A stretch of DNA of 14,796 bases from assembly GCA_900766645.1 (NCBI GenBank), contig CAAFWD010000163.1:1-14796 (forward strand), read 5' to 3'. Both the position numbers and the translations under genes were made by a program. Under the pieces are notes generated by a model. The model was not told the DNA's origin. It did no database searches and saw only the letters and a list, made by a program, of their open reading frames with translations. The stretch comes from an uncultured Cetobacterium sp. Its GTDB lineage: Bacteria; Fusobacteriota; Fusobacteriia; Fusobacteriales; Fusobacteriaceae. This document shows, piece by piece, positions 1-7,440 of the stretch (positions are counted from its first letter, which is position 1; every line of letters starts with the position of its first letter).

Positions 1-51
1 GAGAAAGTTGCAAAAGAAATTTCAGAGGTAATAAAAAAAGAATTGATTTAG
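1..51 (+). CDS. C-terminal end of an unidentified upstream protein (partial)
   Basis: An open frame enters from the left edge and ends at TAG (49-51), giving 16 residues rich in Lys and Glu (EKVAKEISEVIKKELI). The stop overlaps the ribosome binding site of the next gene, so this gene is probably the preceding member of the same transcription unit. The tail is helical and charged. It could suit the C-terminus of several enzymes, for example a CoaBC-like flavoprotein, but 16 residues are not enough to identify a family and I make no functional call. The upstream sequence would settle it. Confidence 0.55.
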   Translation, partial: EKVAKEISEVIKKELI

Positions 52-59
52 GAGAGAAA

Positions 60-770
60 ATGTATTATAAAAATTTTGCAAAAGTATATGATAAATTTAT
101 GAAATATTGCAATTATGATCAATGGGTTGAACTAATAAAAAAATTAATTATAGAATCAGATGTAAAAGGTACAAAGTTGTTAGATTTAGGATGTGGAACA
201 GGAGAAACTCTAATTAGATTAAAAGATGATTATGAGTGCTCGGGACTTGACCTGTCTGGTGATATGTTGACGATTGCAAATAAGAAGTTAAAAAATAAAG
301 GTGTTAAGCTTTTTTTAGGAGATATGAGAGACTTTGAAACGGACGAAAAATATGATATAATAGTATCACTTTTTGATACAGTAAATCATTTGACATCTTT
401 AGAAGATTTGGAAGATTTATTTTTATCTATAAAAAAGAATTTAAATCCAAATGGTGTATACATATTCGATATAATAGATAGAAAATTTATAGATAATATG
501 TTTCCAGGAGGAGTTTTTTATGATGATAGAAAAGATATGACAATCATTTGGGAGCATTTTCAAGAAGAAGATTTAGATATTATAGAAGCAATATTTTTTG
601 TAAAAAATAGAGCTGGGCACTATGAAAAGCTAAGAGAAACTTATGAAAAAAAGATTTTCACAGAAACTGAAATAAGAAATGTGATAGAAAAATGTAATTT
701 AAACTTGTTAAGTATCATCAAAGATGATAAAATAGCAGGGGAAAGATATTTTTATACAGTGAAAAACTAA
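60..770 (+). CDS. Class I SAM-dependent methyltransferase, YqeM-like
   Basis: This 236-residue soluble protein has a Rossmann-type methyltransferase fold. The glycine-rich SAM-binding motif I is DLGCGTG at residues 42-48. The acidic residue at the end of strand 2 that usually binds the ribose is D64 in GLDLS. GDMRDF (87-92) fits motif II, and YDIIVSLFDTVNHL (98-111) fits the strand 4 region. The N-terminal pattern (Y-x-x-F-A-x-x-YD, then a W) resembles the YqeM/Methyltransf_25 group of small-molecule or RNA methyltransferases, whose substrates are mostly unknown. The ATG at 60 follows the site AGGAG (50-54). The stop lies 16 bases before atpZ, so it is probably co-transcribed with the ATP synthase genes; no functional link is implied. 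The family call is firm, the substrate unknown. Confidence 0.88.
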   Translation: MYYKNFAKVYDKFMKYCNYDQWVELIKKLIIESDVKGTKLLDLGCGTGETLIRLKDDYECSGLDLSGDMLTIANKKLKNKGVKLFLGDMRDFETDEKYDIIVSLFDTVNHLTSLEDLEDLFLSIKKNLNPNGVYIFDIIDRKFIDNMFPGGVFYDDRKDMTIIWEHFQEEDLDIIEAIFFVKNRAGHYEKLRETYEKKIFTETEIRNVIEKCNLNLLSIIKDDKIAGERYFYTVKN

Positions 771-786
771 GAAGGGATAGAAAACT

Positions 787-993
787 ATGTGGTTTAATAA
801 AGATTTTTTTCACTATTTTTCGCTTTTAGGTTTTTTGGGATTTCTTATAGTTGGAAATATAGGAATATTTTTATTTATATATAAGGTTATAGAAAAATAC
901 TTTTTTAAAAGTACGCCACTATTTATTTTGTTTTTGTGTATAGGAGTTTTTAGTGGCTTTTATAATGCTTATAAGATAATAATGAAGAAATAG
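787..993 (+). CDS. atpZ: AtpZ, small membrane protein of the ATP synthase operon
   Basis: The 68-residue protein has two predicted membrane helices, about residues 13-33 and 43-62. The C-terminal pattern of a helix ending in GVFSGFYNAYKII (53-65) matches the AtpZ/ATPase_gene1 family, where a G-x-x-x-G-x-x-N-x-Y motif closes the second helix. Members sit at the head of F1Fo operons. In alkaliphilic Bacillus, AtpZ with AtpI has been linked to divalent cation supply and synthase stability; its role here is inferred from family and position. The ATG at 787 is preceded by GAAGGGA (771-777). The stop codon lies in the ribosome binding region of atpI, 13 bases before its start, so the two are likely translated together. 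Confidence 0.85.
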   Translation: MWFNKDFFHYFSLLGFLGFLIVGNIGIFLFIYKVIEKYFFKSTPLFILFLCIGVFSGFYNAYKIIMKK

Positions 994-1006
994 GAATGAT
1001 TAATAT

Positions 1007-1381
1007 ATGGATGAGTTGAAAAAAATAATAAAAAGAGGAATTGTAATATCAGTTGTAATATTGGTATTTGGAATAATCACCTCTAATAAATATATCTACA
1101 TAGGGATGTTTTTAGGTTCGGCATTATCAGTAGTTGGATTTTATATGATATGTCTTGACGCTAAGGCAAGCTTGTCATCAAATTCTCCGTTTAAAGTAGG
1201 AGTTATAGGTTATTTAAAAAGATATTTTATGTATGGAGTTTTGTTAGCTATTCTAACAAAATATTATGGCTTTCCAATGTTAGTTAGTGGAGTTATAGGG
1301 TTATTAAGCGTTAAGATTAATATACTAGTATCAACTCTATTTAACAATATAAAAAAATTTAAATCTAAGTATTTAAACTAA
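1007..1381 (+). CDS. atpI: AtpI, ATP synthase assembly protein (subunit I)
   Basis: The 124-residue protein has four predicted membrane helices, roughly residues 10-26, 30-50, 72-87 and 90-110. The layout matches the ATP-synt_I family: a basic N-terminus, a GxxxG-containing second helix, a short loop, an Arg-containing segment (YLKRYFMYG) and a final P-x-x-x-x-GVIGLLSVK stretch. In P. modestum and some other bacteria AtpI (UncI) helps assemble the c-ring of the sodium-type enzyme, which fits its place just before atpB and atpE. The ATG at 1007 has only a modest upstream site (AGGAA, 992-996), suggesting low expression. Ile is mostly ATA or ATT (ATC in 2 of 16), unlike the strongly expressed atpE. 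Confidence 0.88.
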   Translation: MDELKKIIKRGIVISVVILVFGIITSNKYIYIGMFLGSALSVVGFYMICLDAKASLSSNSPFKVGVIGYLKRYFMYGVLLAILTKYYGFPMLVSGVIGLLSVKINILVSTLFNNIKKFKSKYLN

Positions 1382-1404
1382 ACTATTGAAAGGAGGAGAA
1401 ACCT

Positions 1405-2217
1405 ATGAGAATAGGACCAATAGAATTTATTACACCACCTTTAGTAGAAGGGCCAGCAATAATGTTTTATGTACCGTTACCTCATTTTTTACATCAAATT
1501 CCATTTGCAATGGAATACGCTGATGGGAAATATGGGTTACCAGTTACAATAACTGTTATAAGTACTTGGTTTGTAATGCTTGTATTAACCCTTTTATTTA
1601 AGAATGGAACAAAGAAGTTAGAAATGATTCCTGGAAGAGCACAAGTTGTAGCTGAATCAATATATGACTTTTTATACGGACTTATTAGTCAGATGTTAGG
1701 AGGATGGACTAAGACTTACTTTAGTTTCTTAGCAACATTATTCCTATTTATTTTAGGATCTAACTTACTTATGTTTGCACCAATTCCTTGGGGTGGATTT
1801 GAAGATGGAGTGTTCACATTAGCACCAGCATTTAGAGCACCAACTGCAGATCTAAATACAACAGTTGGATTAGCACTACTTACAACAATAACTTTCTTGG
1901 GAACAAGTATAAAGTTAAATGGTATTTTAGGGTATTTTAAAGGATTATTAGAGCCTATGCCATTTATGTTACCAATTAATCTAGTTGGAGAATTAGCTAA
2001 ACCAACAAATATTTCTATACGTTTGTTTGGAAATATGTTTGCAGGAATGGTTATAATGGGGCTAATTTATAAGGCAGCACCAATGGTTATTCCAGCACCA
2101 TTACACTTATATTTTGATATATTTAGTGGAGTAGTACAGAGTTTTGTATTCTTAATGCTAAGTATGGTTTATATTCAAGGTTCATTAGGGGATGCAGAGT
2201 GTCCCAGTGAAAAATAA
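1405..2217 (+). CDS. atpB: ATP synthase Fo subunit a
   Basis: This is the 270-residue stator channel subunit of the membrane Fo sector, which passes ions to and from the rotating c-ring. The family signature NISIRLFGNMFAG (202-214) contains the essential arginine, R206, that faces the c-ring carboxylate. RAPTADLNTT (144-153) is the other conserved block, and LVGELAKP (193-200) precedes the arginine helix. Five to six membrane helices are evident, including about 50-66, 103-125, 153-170, 205-223 and 235-258. The ATG at 1405 follows a strong site, AGGAGGAG (1391-1398). The hydrophilic C-terminal tail GDAECPSEK is unremarkable apart from one cysteine. The partner c subunit is of sodium type, so this subunit is inferred to conduct sodium. 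Confidence 0.97.
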   Translation: MRIGPIEFITPPLVEGPAIMFYVPLPHFLHQIPFAMEYADGKYGLPVTITVISTWFVMLVLTLLFKNGTKKLEMIPGRAQVVAESIYDFLYGLISQMLGGWTKTYFSFLATLFLFILGSNLLMFAPIPWGGFEDGVFTLAPAFRAPTADLNTTVGLALLTTITFLGTSIKLNGILGYFKGLLEPMPFMLPINLVGELAKPTNISIRLFGNMFAGMVIMGLIYKAAPMVIPAPLHLYFDIFSGVVQSFVFLMLSMVYIQGSLGDAECPSEK

Positions 2218-2267
2218 ATTTAAAAACTAACAAATATTAAATTTAAAAAAATTAGGAGGTAATCAAT
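2218..2267 (+). promoter_or_regulatory. A/T-rich translation initiation region of atpE
   Basis: The 50 bases between atpB and atpE are almost all A and T up to a perfect AGGAGGT (2254-2260) seven bases before the ATG. The octamer TAAATTTA occurs twice (2215-2222 and 2238-2245). In E. coli an unstructured A/U-rich leader before atpE is known to enhance translation of the c subunit, which is needed in about ten copies per enzyme. The same job is inferred here from composition and position. I see no convincing promoter in it. Confidence 0.45.
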
Positions 2268-2537
2268 ATGGATTTAATGTTAGCAAAAACAATAGTATTA
2301 GCAGCATCAGCAGTAGGAGCAGGATGTGGAATGATCGCAGGTATCGGACCAGGAGTTGGACAGGGATACGCAGCTGGTAAAGCAGTTGAGGCAGTAGCTA
2401 GACAACCAGAAGCAAAAGGAGATATCATCTCTACAATGGTATTAGGACAGGCGGTATCAGAGTCAACAGGTATCTACTCACTAGTAATCGCATTAATCTT
2501 ATTATACGCTAACCCATTTGTAGGAATGTTAGGATAA
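2268..2537 (+). CDS. atpE: ATP synthase Fo subunit c, sodium-binding type
   Basis: This 89-residue hairpin of two membrane helices (about 8-44 and 52-82) oligomerises into the rotor ring. The polar loop is ARQPEAKGD (44-52). Residues known to bind sodium in the I. tartaricus ring are all present: Q32, V63, E65, S66, T67 and Y70, so sodium rather than proton coupling is predicted. The first helix has the glycine-rich packing face (G17, G19, G25, G27, G29, G31), with C20 and G21 where I recall Ala-Ala in I. tartaricus. Seven of eight Ile codons are ATC, a sign of selection for high expression not shared by atpI. The ATG follows a perfect ribosome binding site. Only the ring copy number is uncertain; eleven would be expected from the closest relatives. 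Confidence 0.98.
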   Translation: MDLMLAKTIVLAASAVGAGCGMIAGIGPGVGQGYAAGKAVEAVARQPEAKGDIISTMVLGQAVSESTGIYSLVIALILLYANPFVGMLG

Positions 2538-2576
2538 TTATAACTCAGATTAAAGTAATTGATTAATACTTTTAGG

Positions 2577-2584
2577 AAGGAGGT
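2577..2584 (+). promoter_or_regulatory. Ribosome binding site that sets the atpF start
   Basis: AAGGAGGT lies seven bases before the TTG at 2592. An in-frame TTG further upstream at 2559 has no such site, and starting there would place this ribosome binding site inside the coding region. The site therefore decides in favour of 2592. Confidence 0.8.
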
Positions 2585-2591
2585 AGAACAC

Positions 2592-3098
2592 TTGGCACCA
2601 ACAAATATGCCTGCAGTATCGATAGATATAAACATGTTTTGGCAAATAATAAACTTCTTCATTTTAGTTTTTGTATTTAATAAGTATTTTAAAGCACCAT
2701 TACTAAAATTAATGGATACAAGAAAAGAGAAGATTGCTGCAGAGTTCTCTGAAGCTCAAAAGAATAAAGAGGAAGCAGCAGCTTACAATAAAGAGGCTGA
2801 AAAGCTATTAAAAGAAGCTAAAGATGAAGCAACAAAAATTGTTCAGTTAGCTGAAAAGAAAGCTGATGAAAGAAAAGAAAATATAATTTCAGAAGCAACT
2901 ATCCAAAGAGATAAAATGTTAAAATCAGCTGAATTAGAAATTAACAAAATGAAGCATGCAGCTAAAAAAGAGCTAGAAGTTGAAATGAACGGATTAGCAG
3001 TTAAATTAGCTGAAAAAATAATAAAAGAGAACTTAAACTCTAACCTAGACGCTGCCCTAGCTGACAAATTTATAGATGAGGTAGGGGGAGTAAAATGA
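2592..3098 (+). CDS. atpF: ATP synthase Fo subunit b
   Basis: This is the peripheral stalk subunit that links the membrane a subunit to delta on F1. Starting at TTG 2592 gives 168 residues beginning with APTNMPAVSIDINMFW, the length and start I expect for the Propionigenium/Ilyobacter b subunits. A longer frame from TTG 2559 would add 11 residues that include the ribosome binding site, so it is rejected. One membrane helix (about 13-30) is followed by a long, highly charged Ala/Glu/Lys-rich helix (about 36-155) with coiled-coil character, which dimerises as the stator. The stop overlaps the delta start in ATGA (3095-3098), implying translational coupling. Confidence 0.95.
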   Translation: MAPTNMPAVSIDINMFWQIINFFILVFVFNKYFKAPLLKLMDTRKEKIAAEFSEAQKNKEEAAAYNKEAEKLLKEAKDEATKIVQLAEKKADERKENIISEATIQRDKMLKSAELEINKMKHAAKKELEVEMNGLAVKLAEKIIKENLNSNLDAALADKFIDEVGGVK

Positions 3099-3616
3099 TA
3101 GGAAACCAGATTGGTAAGAGATATGCAGAAGCAATATATAATGTTGCAGAAGCAAAAAATGAAGTAAAAGCAGTTTACGAGGTTTTAAATTCTGTAATGG
3201 AGCTATATAAAACTGATGTAGATTTTAGAAACTTCATAACTCATCCCTTAATTAAGGAAGATGAGAAAAAAGAAACTTTGAAGAAAATCTTTTCTGAATC
3301 TAATGATGGAGTGGAAATCTTATTCTATATTTTAGAAAAAGGAAGAATAGCTCAAATTAGAGAAATAGTAGCAGAGTATGTAAAAATAGATTATTCAAAA
3401 AATCAAATTTTAGATGTAGAAGCTACATTTGCTGTTGAGTTAACTGAAGAGCAAAAAGAAAGACTTTCAAAAAATCTTGAAAATAAAACAGGAAAAAAGA
3501 TAAAGCTAGTAGTTAATGTTGATAAAACTCTAATAGGTGGAGGAATTATCAAAATAGGAGACGAAATAACAGACGGAAGTATCCGTAGACAGTTAGAGAC
3601 TCTAACACAAAAATAA
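3095..3616 (+). CDS. atpH: ATP synthase F1 subunit delta
   Basis: The 173-residue protein is the OSCP-type subunit that caps the alpha3beta3 head and binds the b stalk. The N-terminal helical domain starts with the usual RYAEAIYNVA (9-18). The family C-terminal signature GGGIIKIGDEITDGSIRRQL (148-167) is intact. The length is normal for the family. The ATG overlaps the atpF stop by four bases and is preceded by GGGGGAG (3084-3090), so it is likely translated by ribosomes ending on atpF, matching the low and linked copy number of b and delta. Confidence 0.97.
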   Translation: MIGNQIGKRYAEAIYNVAEAKNEVKAVYEVLNSVMELYKTDVDFRNFITHPLIKEDEKKETLKKIFSESNDGVEILFYILEKGRIAQIREIVAEYVKIDYSKNQILDVEATFAVELTEEQKERLSKNLENKTGKKIKLVVNVDKTLIGGGIIKIGDEITDGSIRRQLETLTQK

Positions 3617-3646
3617 ACTACTTATAAAATCAGGAGGTGTAATCAG

Positions 3647-5149
3647 TTGAAAATCAGACCAGAAGAAGTAAGTAATATAATCAAAACTGAGATCGAGAAC
3701 TATAAAAAAAGTCTTGATGTTAAAACTTCAGGTTCTGTATTAGAAGTAGGAGACGGTATCGCTAGAATCTACGGACTTAGCAGTGCAAAAGCTGGAGAGC
3801 TTTTAGAGTTTCCTAACGGAATAACAGGAATGGTTCTAAACCTAGAAGAGGATAATGTTGGAGCCGTTATACTTGGTGACTATACAAAGATTAAAGAGGG
3901 AGATGAGGTTAAAGCAACAGGAAGAATCGCATCTGTACCTGCTGGAGAATCTTTACTAGGAAGAGTAGTAAATGCTTTAGGAGAGCCAATTGACGGAAAA
4001 GGTGAAATAAAAGTTGAGAGATACATGGAAGTTGAAAGAAAAGCTTCTGGTATCATTTCAAGAAAGCCAGTATCTGAGCCACTACAAACAGGAATTAAGT
4101 CAATAGACGGAATGGTACCTATTGGAAGAGGACAGAGAGAGCTTATAATCGGAGATAGACAAACTGGTAAAACAGCTGTAGCTATCGACGCTATATTAAA
4201 CCAAAAAGGAACTGGAGTAAAGTGTGTTTACGTAGCAATTGGACAAAAGAGATCTACAGTAGCACAAATCGTTAAGAGATTAGAAGATGCAGGAGCTATG
4301 GAGTATACAATTGTTGTTGCTGCAACAGCATCTGAATCAGCTCCGTTACAATACCTAGCACCGTATTCAGGAGTAGCTATGGGAGAGTACTTCATGGATA
4401 AGGGAGAGGCTGTATTAATAGTATATGATGATCTTTCTAAACATGCTGTGGCATATAGAGAAATGTCTCTACTACTTAAGAGACCACCTGGAAGAGAAGC
4501 TTACCCAGGAGACGTATTCTATCTTCACTCAAGACTTCTTGAGAGAGCAGCAAAATTATCTGATGAACTAGGAGGAGGATCAATAACAGCTCTACCTATC
4601 ATCGAAACTCAAGCAGGAGACGTATCTGCATATATCCCAACAAACGTTATTTCGATAACAGATGGACAGATATTCCTAGATGCTCAATTATTCAACTCAG
4701 GATTTAGACCAGCTATCAATGCCGGAATATCTGTATCAAGAGTTGGAGGATCAGCTCAAATAAAAGCAATGAAGCAAGTTGCTGCAAAAGTTAAGTTAGA
4801 GTTAGCTCAATACACTGAGTTATTAACATTCGCACAGTTTGGATCTGACTTAGATAAAGCAACTAAAGCTCAATTAGAGAGAGGGCATAGAATCATGGAG
4901 GTTCTAAAGCAAGCTCAATATAATCCATATTCAGTAGAAGAGCAAGTAGTATCATTCTACACAGTAATCAATGGATTCCTAGATGATATCGCAGTTGAAG
5001 ATGTAAGAAGATTTGAAACTGAGTTATTAAAAGAGATGAGAAATACAACAACAATACTTGATGAAATTTTAGAGAAGAAGAGCTTAAATGATGAGCTTCA
5101 AACTAAAATTGAAGAAGCTATAAAAGGATTTAAAAAGAATTTTAACTAA
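3647..5149 (+). CDS. atpA: ATP synthase F1 subunit alpha
   Basis: This is the 500-residue non-catalytic nucleotide-binding subunit of the F1 head. Domains in order are the N-terminal beta-barrel (about 25-95), the nucleotide-binding domain with Walker A GDRQTGKT (169-176) and Walker B AVLIVYDDL (255-263), and a helical C-terminal domain (about 380-500). The arginine finger that completes the catalytic site on beta is R365 in SVSRVGGSAQ. Translation starts at TTG (3647), eight bases after a perfect AGGAGGT (3632-3638). A TTG start is unusual for such an abundant subunit, but the spacing and family N-terminus MKIRPEEVSNIIK support it. Confidence 0.98.
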   Translation: MKIRPEEVSNIIKTEIENYKKSLDVKTSGSVLEVGDGIARIYGLSSAKAGELLEFPNGITGMVLNLEEDNVGAVILGDYTKIKEGDEVKATGRIASVPAGESLLGRVVNALGEPIDGKGEIKVERYMEVERKASGIISRKPVSEPLQTGIKSIDGMVPIGRGQRELIIGDRQTGKTAVAIDAILNQKGTGVKCVYVAIGQKRSTVAQIVKRLEDAGAMEYTIVVAATASESAPLQYLAPYSGVAMGEYFMDKGEAVLIVYDDLSKHAVAYREMSLLLKRPPGREAYPGDVFYLHSRLLERAAKLSDELGGGSITALPIIETQAGDVSAYIPTNVISITDGQIFLDAQLFNSGFRPAINAGISVSRVGGSAQIKAMKQVAAKVKLELAQYTELLTFAQFGSDLDKATKAQLERGHRIMEVLKQAQYNPYSVEEQVVSFYTVINGFLDDIAVEDVRRFETELLKEMRNTTTILDEILEKKSLNDELQTKIEEAIKGFKKNFN

Positions 5150-5163
5150 AGAGAGGTGGGAAC

Positions 5164-6015
5164 ATGGCTGGAACTAGAGAAATAAAAAATAGAATAAAGA
5201 GTGTTCAGTCTACTCACCAAATTACAAAGGCTATGGAAATTGTTTCTACTACAAAGTTTAAAAAATTCTCTACAATAGTAGCTCAATCTAGACCATACTC
5301 AGATAGCATTACAAAGATATTACAAAATATTGCTGCTGGGGTAAAAAGTGAGAAGCATCCACTTTTTGATGGAAGAGATGAAGTAAAGAAAGTTGGAATT
5401 ATTGTTATGACATCTGATAGAGGTCTAGCAGGAAGTTTTAACTCAAATACTTTAAAAGCTTTAGAGAAGTTAAAAGCTGAAAATAGTGGAAAAGAGGTCT
5501 CTGTAATAGCAGTTGGAAGAAAAGCTAAAGAGTACTGTTCAAAGAGAAACTATGATGTAAAAGCTGAATATATACAACTTATTCCAGAAACTATGTTTGA
5601 TAAAGCTAAGGAAATTAGTGAAAATATAGTTGAGTATTACTATAACAACATTTTTGATGAAGTTTATGTAATCTATAATAAGTTCGTATCTGCTCTTGCT
5701 AGTGACTTAACAGTAAGAAAATTAATCCCTATTGAAAGAGCAGAAGGGTCTGAGAATAAGGCTTATATATTTGAGCCTTCTCCAGAGGAGATTTTATCTT
5801 CTTTATTACCTAAGTATCTGAATATAGAGATATATAAAGCTTTACTTGATAATACTGCAAGTGAGCATTCTGCGAGAAAAAATGCAATGAAAAGTGCAAC
5901 TGATAACGCTGAGGATATGATTAAAGGATTAACTTTAGAGTACAATAGAAGAAGACAAGCTTCAATAACTCAAGAAATTTCTGAGATCGTTGGAGGAGCC
6001 GCAGCATTAAATTAA
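5164..6015 (+). CDS. atpG: ATP synthase F1 subunit gamma
   Basis: This 283-residue protein is the central rotor shaft that carries torque between the c-ring and the catalytic head. The N-terminal helix REIKNRIKSVQSTHQITKAM (5-24) and the C-terminal helix with EYNRRRQASITQEISEIVGG (259-278) form the antiparallel coiled coil inserted in the alpha3beta3 hexamer. Between them lies the Rossmann-like domain containing SDRGLAGSFN. The ATG at 5164 follows GAGGTGGG (5153-5160), with only 14 bases between atpA and atpG. Nothing is missing relative to the family. Confidence 0.98.
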   Translation: MAGTREIKNRIKSVQSTHQITKAMEIVSTTKFKKFSTIVAQSRPYSDSITKILQNIAAGVKSEKHPLFDGRDEVKKVGIIVMTSDRGLAGSFNSNTLKALEKLKAENSGKEVSVIAVGRKAKEYCSKRNYDVKAEYIQLIPETMFDKAKEISENIVEYYYNNIFDEVYVIYNKFVSALASDLTVRKLIPIERAEGSENKAYIFEPSPEEILSSLLPKYLNIEIYKALLDNTASEHSARKNAMKSATDNAEDMIKGLTLEYNRRRQASITQEISEIVGGAAALN

Positions 6016-6034
6016 TTAAAATGAGGAGGCAATA

Positions 6035-7438
6035 GTGGAAAACAAAGGAACTCTTACCCAAATAATAGGTCCTGTTGTAGACGTAGTATTTAATGATAAA
6101 TTGCCTGAGATTTACAACGCTTTAAGAGTAAAATCTGAAGATGGAAAAGAGTTAGTACTAGAAGTACAACAACATCTTGGAAATAACGTTGTAAGAACAG
6201 TAGCAATGGACGCTACAGAGGGTCTACAAAGAGGGATGGAAGTAATAGATACAGGAGCAGCTATAACAGTTCCAGTAGGAAAAGCTGTTTTAGGAAGAAT
6301 CCTAAATGTATTAGGAGAGCCAGTTGATGAAGCTGGTCCAGTTTCAACAGAGGAGCAATTACCAATACATAGAGAAGCTCCAAACTTTGATGAGCAAGGA
6401 ACTGAAGTTGAAATATTCGAAACAGGAATCAAGGTAATCGACTTATTAGCACCATATGTAAAAGGTGGAAAAATAGGTCTATTCGGAGGAGCTGGAGTAG
6501 GAAAAACAGTTCTTATAATGGAGCTTATCAACAACATCGCTAAAGGACACGGAGGATTATCTGTATTCGCAGGTGTTGGAGAAAGAACAAGAGAAGGAAG
6601 AGACCTTTTCGATGAGATGAGAGAGTCAGGAGTTATCGACAAAACATCTCTAGTTTACGGACAAATGAATGAGCCGCCTGGAGCAAGATTAAGAGTTGCT
6701 CTTACTGGACTAACAGTAGCGGAAAACTTCAGAGATAAAGAAGGACAAGACGTTCTTCTATTCATAGATAACATATTCAGATTTACTCAAGCTGGAGCAG
6801 AGGTTTCTGCCCTATTAGGAAGAATCCCTTCAGCGGTTGGATACCAGCCAACACTTGCTTCAGAAATGGGTAAACTACAAGAGAGAATTACATCAACTAA
6901 ATCTGGATCAATCACATCAGTACAGGCTGTTTACGTACCAGCAGATGACCTTACTGACCCAGCTCCAGCTACAACATTCGCTCACTTAGATGCTACAACA
7001 GTTCTTTCAAGAAGAATTGCATCTCTAGGAATTTATCCTGCAGTTGACCCACTTGATTCAACATCAACGGCTCTAGATCCAGCAATCGTTGGAAACGAGC
7101 ACTATAATGTTGCAAGACAAGTACAAGAGATACTTCAGAGATATAAAGAACTTCAAGATATCATTGCTATCTTAGGAATGGATGAATTATCTGATGAAGA
7201 TAAGCAAACAGTTTCAAGAGCAAGAAAAATTGAAAGATTCTTCTCACAACCATTCGCAGTTGCTGAGCAATTTACAGGAATGCAAGGTAAATATGTTCCA
7301 GTAAAAGAGACAATCAAAGCTTTCAGAGAAATTATCGAAGGTAAGCACGATGCTCTTCCAGAACAAGCATTCCTTTATGTTGGAACAATTGAGGAGGCAA
7401 TAGCTAAGGGAAGAGACCTTATGAAGGGAGCTGAATAA
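6035..7438 (+). CDS. atpD: ATP synthase F1 subunit beta (catalytic)
   Basis: This is the 467-residue subunit that makes or hydrolyses ATP. Walker A is GGAGVGKT (151-158) with K157 and T158 at the phosphates. The catalytic glutamate and its neighbour arginine are E183 and R184 in GERTREGRDL. Walker B is LLFIDNIF (241-248). The ALDPAIVG block (346-353) and the C-terminal DELSDED loop (383-389), which contacts gamma and epsilon, are present; the usual form of that loop is DELSEED. Translation starts at GTG (6035) after AGGAGG (6024-6029). The epsilon gene follows after two bases. The length and all key residues are as expected. Confidence 0.99.
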   Translation: MENKGTLTQIIGPVVDVVFNDKLPEIYNALRVKSEDGKELVLEVQQHLGNNVVRTVAMDATEGLQRGMEVIDTGAAITVPVGKAVLGRILNVLGEPVDEAGPVSTEEQLPIHREAPNFDEQGTEVEIFETGIKVIDLLAPYVKGGKIGLFGGAGVGKTVLIMELINNIAKGHGGLSVFAGVGERTREGRDLFDEMRESGVIDKTSLVYGQMNEPPGARLRVALTGLTVAENFRDKEGQDVLLFIDNIFRFTQAGAEVSALLGRIPSAVGYQPTLASEMGKLQERITSTKSGSITSVQAVYVPADDLTDPAPATTFAHLDATTVLSRRIASLGIYPAVDPLDSTSTALDPAIVGNEHYNVARQVQEILQRYKELQDIIAILGMDELSDEDKQTVSRARKIERFFSQPFAVAEQFTGMQGKYVPVKETIKAFREIIEGKHDALPEQAFLYVGTIEEAIAKGRDLMKGAE

Positions 7439-7440
7439 TT

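Noticed and set aside
2215..2245. TAAATTTA repeat pair as a hairpin or processing site between atpB and atpE
   Set aside because: The stem would be eight A-T pairs with a 15-base loop, too weak to be meaningful, and the octamer is itself a palindrome common in A/T-rich DNA.
2559..2591. N-terminal extension of subunit b from TTG 2559
   Set aside because: It includes the AAGGAGGT ribosome binding site and adds 11 residues ahead of the usual APxNMPAVSIDIN start of sodium-type b subunits.
2474..2662. A 62-codon minus-strand frame across the atpE-atpF junction
   Set aside because: It is antisense to the end of atpE and the start of atpF, with no recognisable product and no clear ribosome binding site.
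2843..3067. A 74-codon minus-strand frame opposite atpF
   Set aside because: Its Ser/Phe/Ala-rich product mirrors the Glu/Lys/Ala-rich coiled coil of subunit b; it is a shadow of that gene.
6112..6642. A 176-codon open frame on the minus strand opposite atpD
   Set aside because: It lies wholly inside the atpD coding region, has a Ser/Pro/Thr-rich composition typical of an antisense shadow, and has no recognisable domain.
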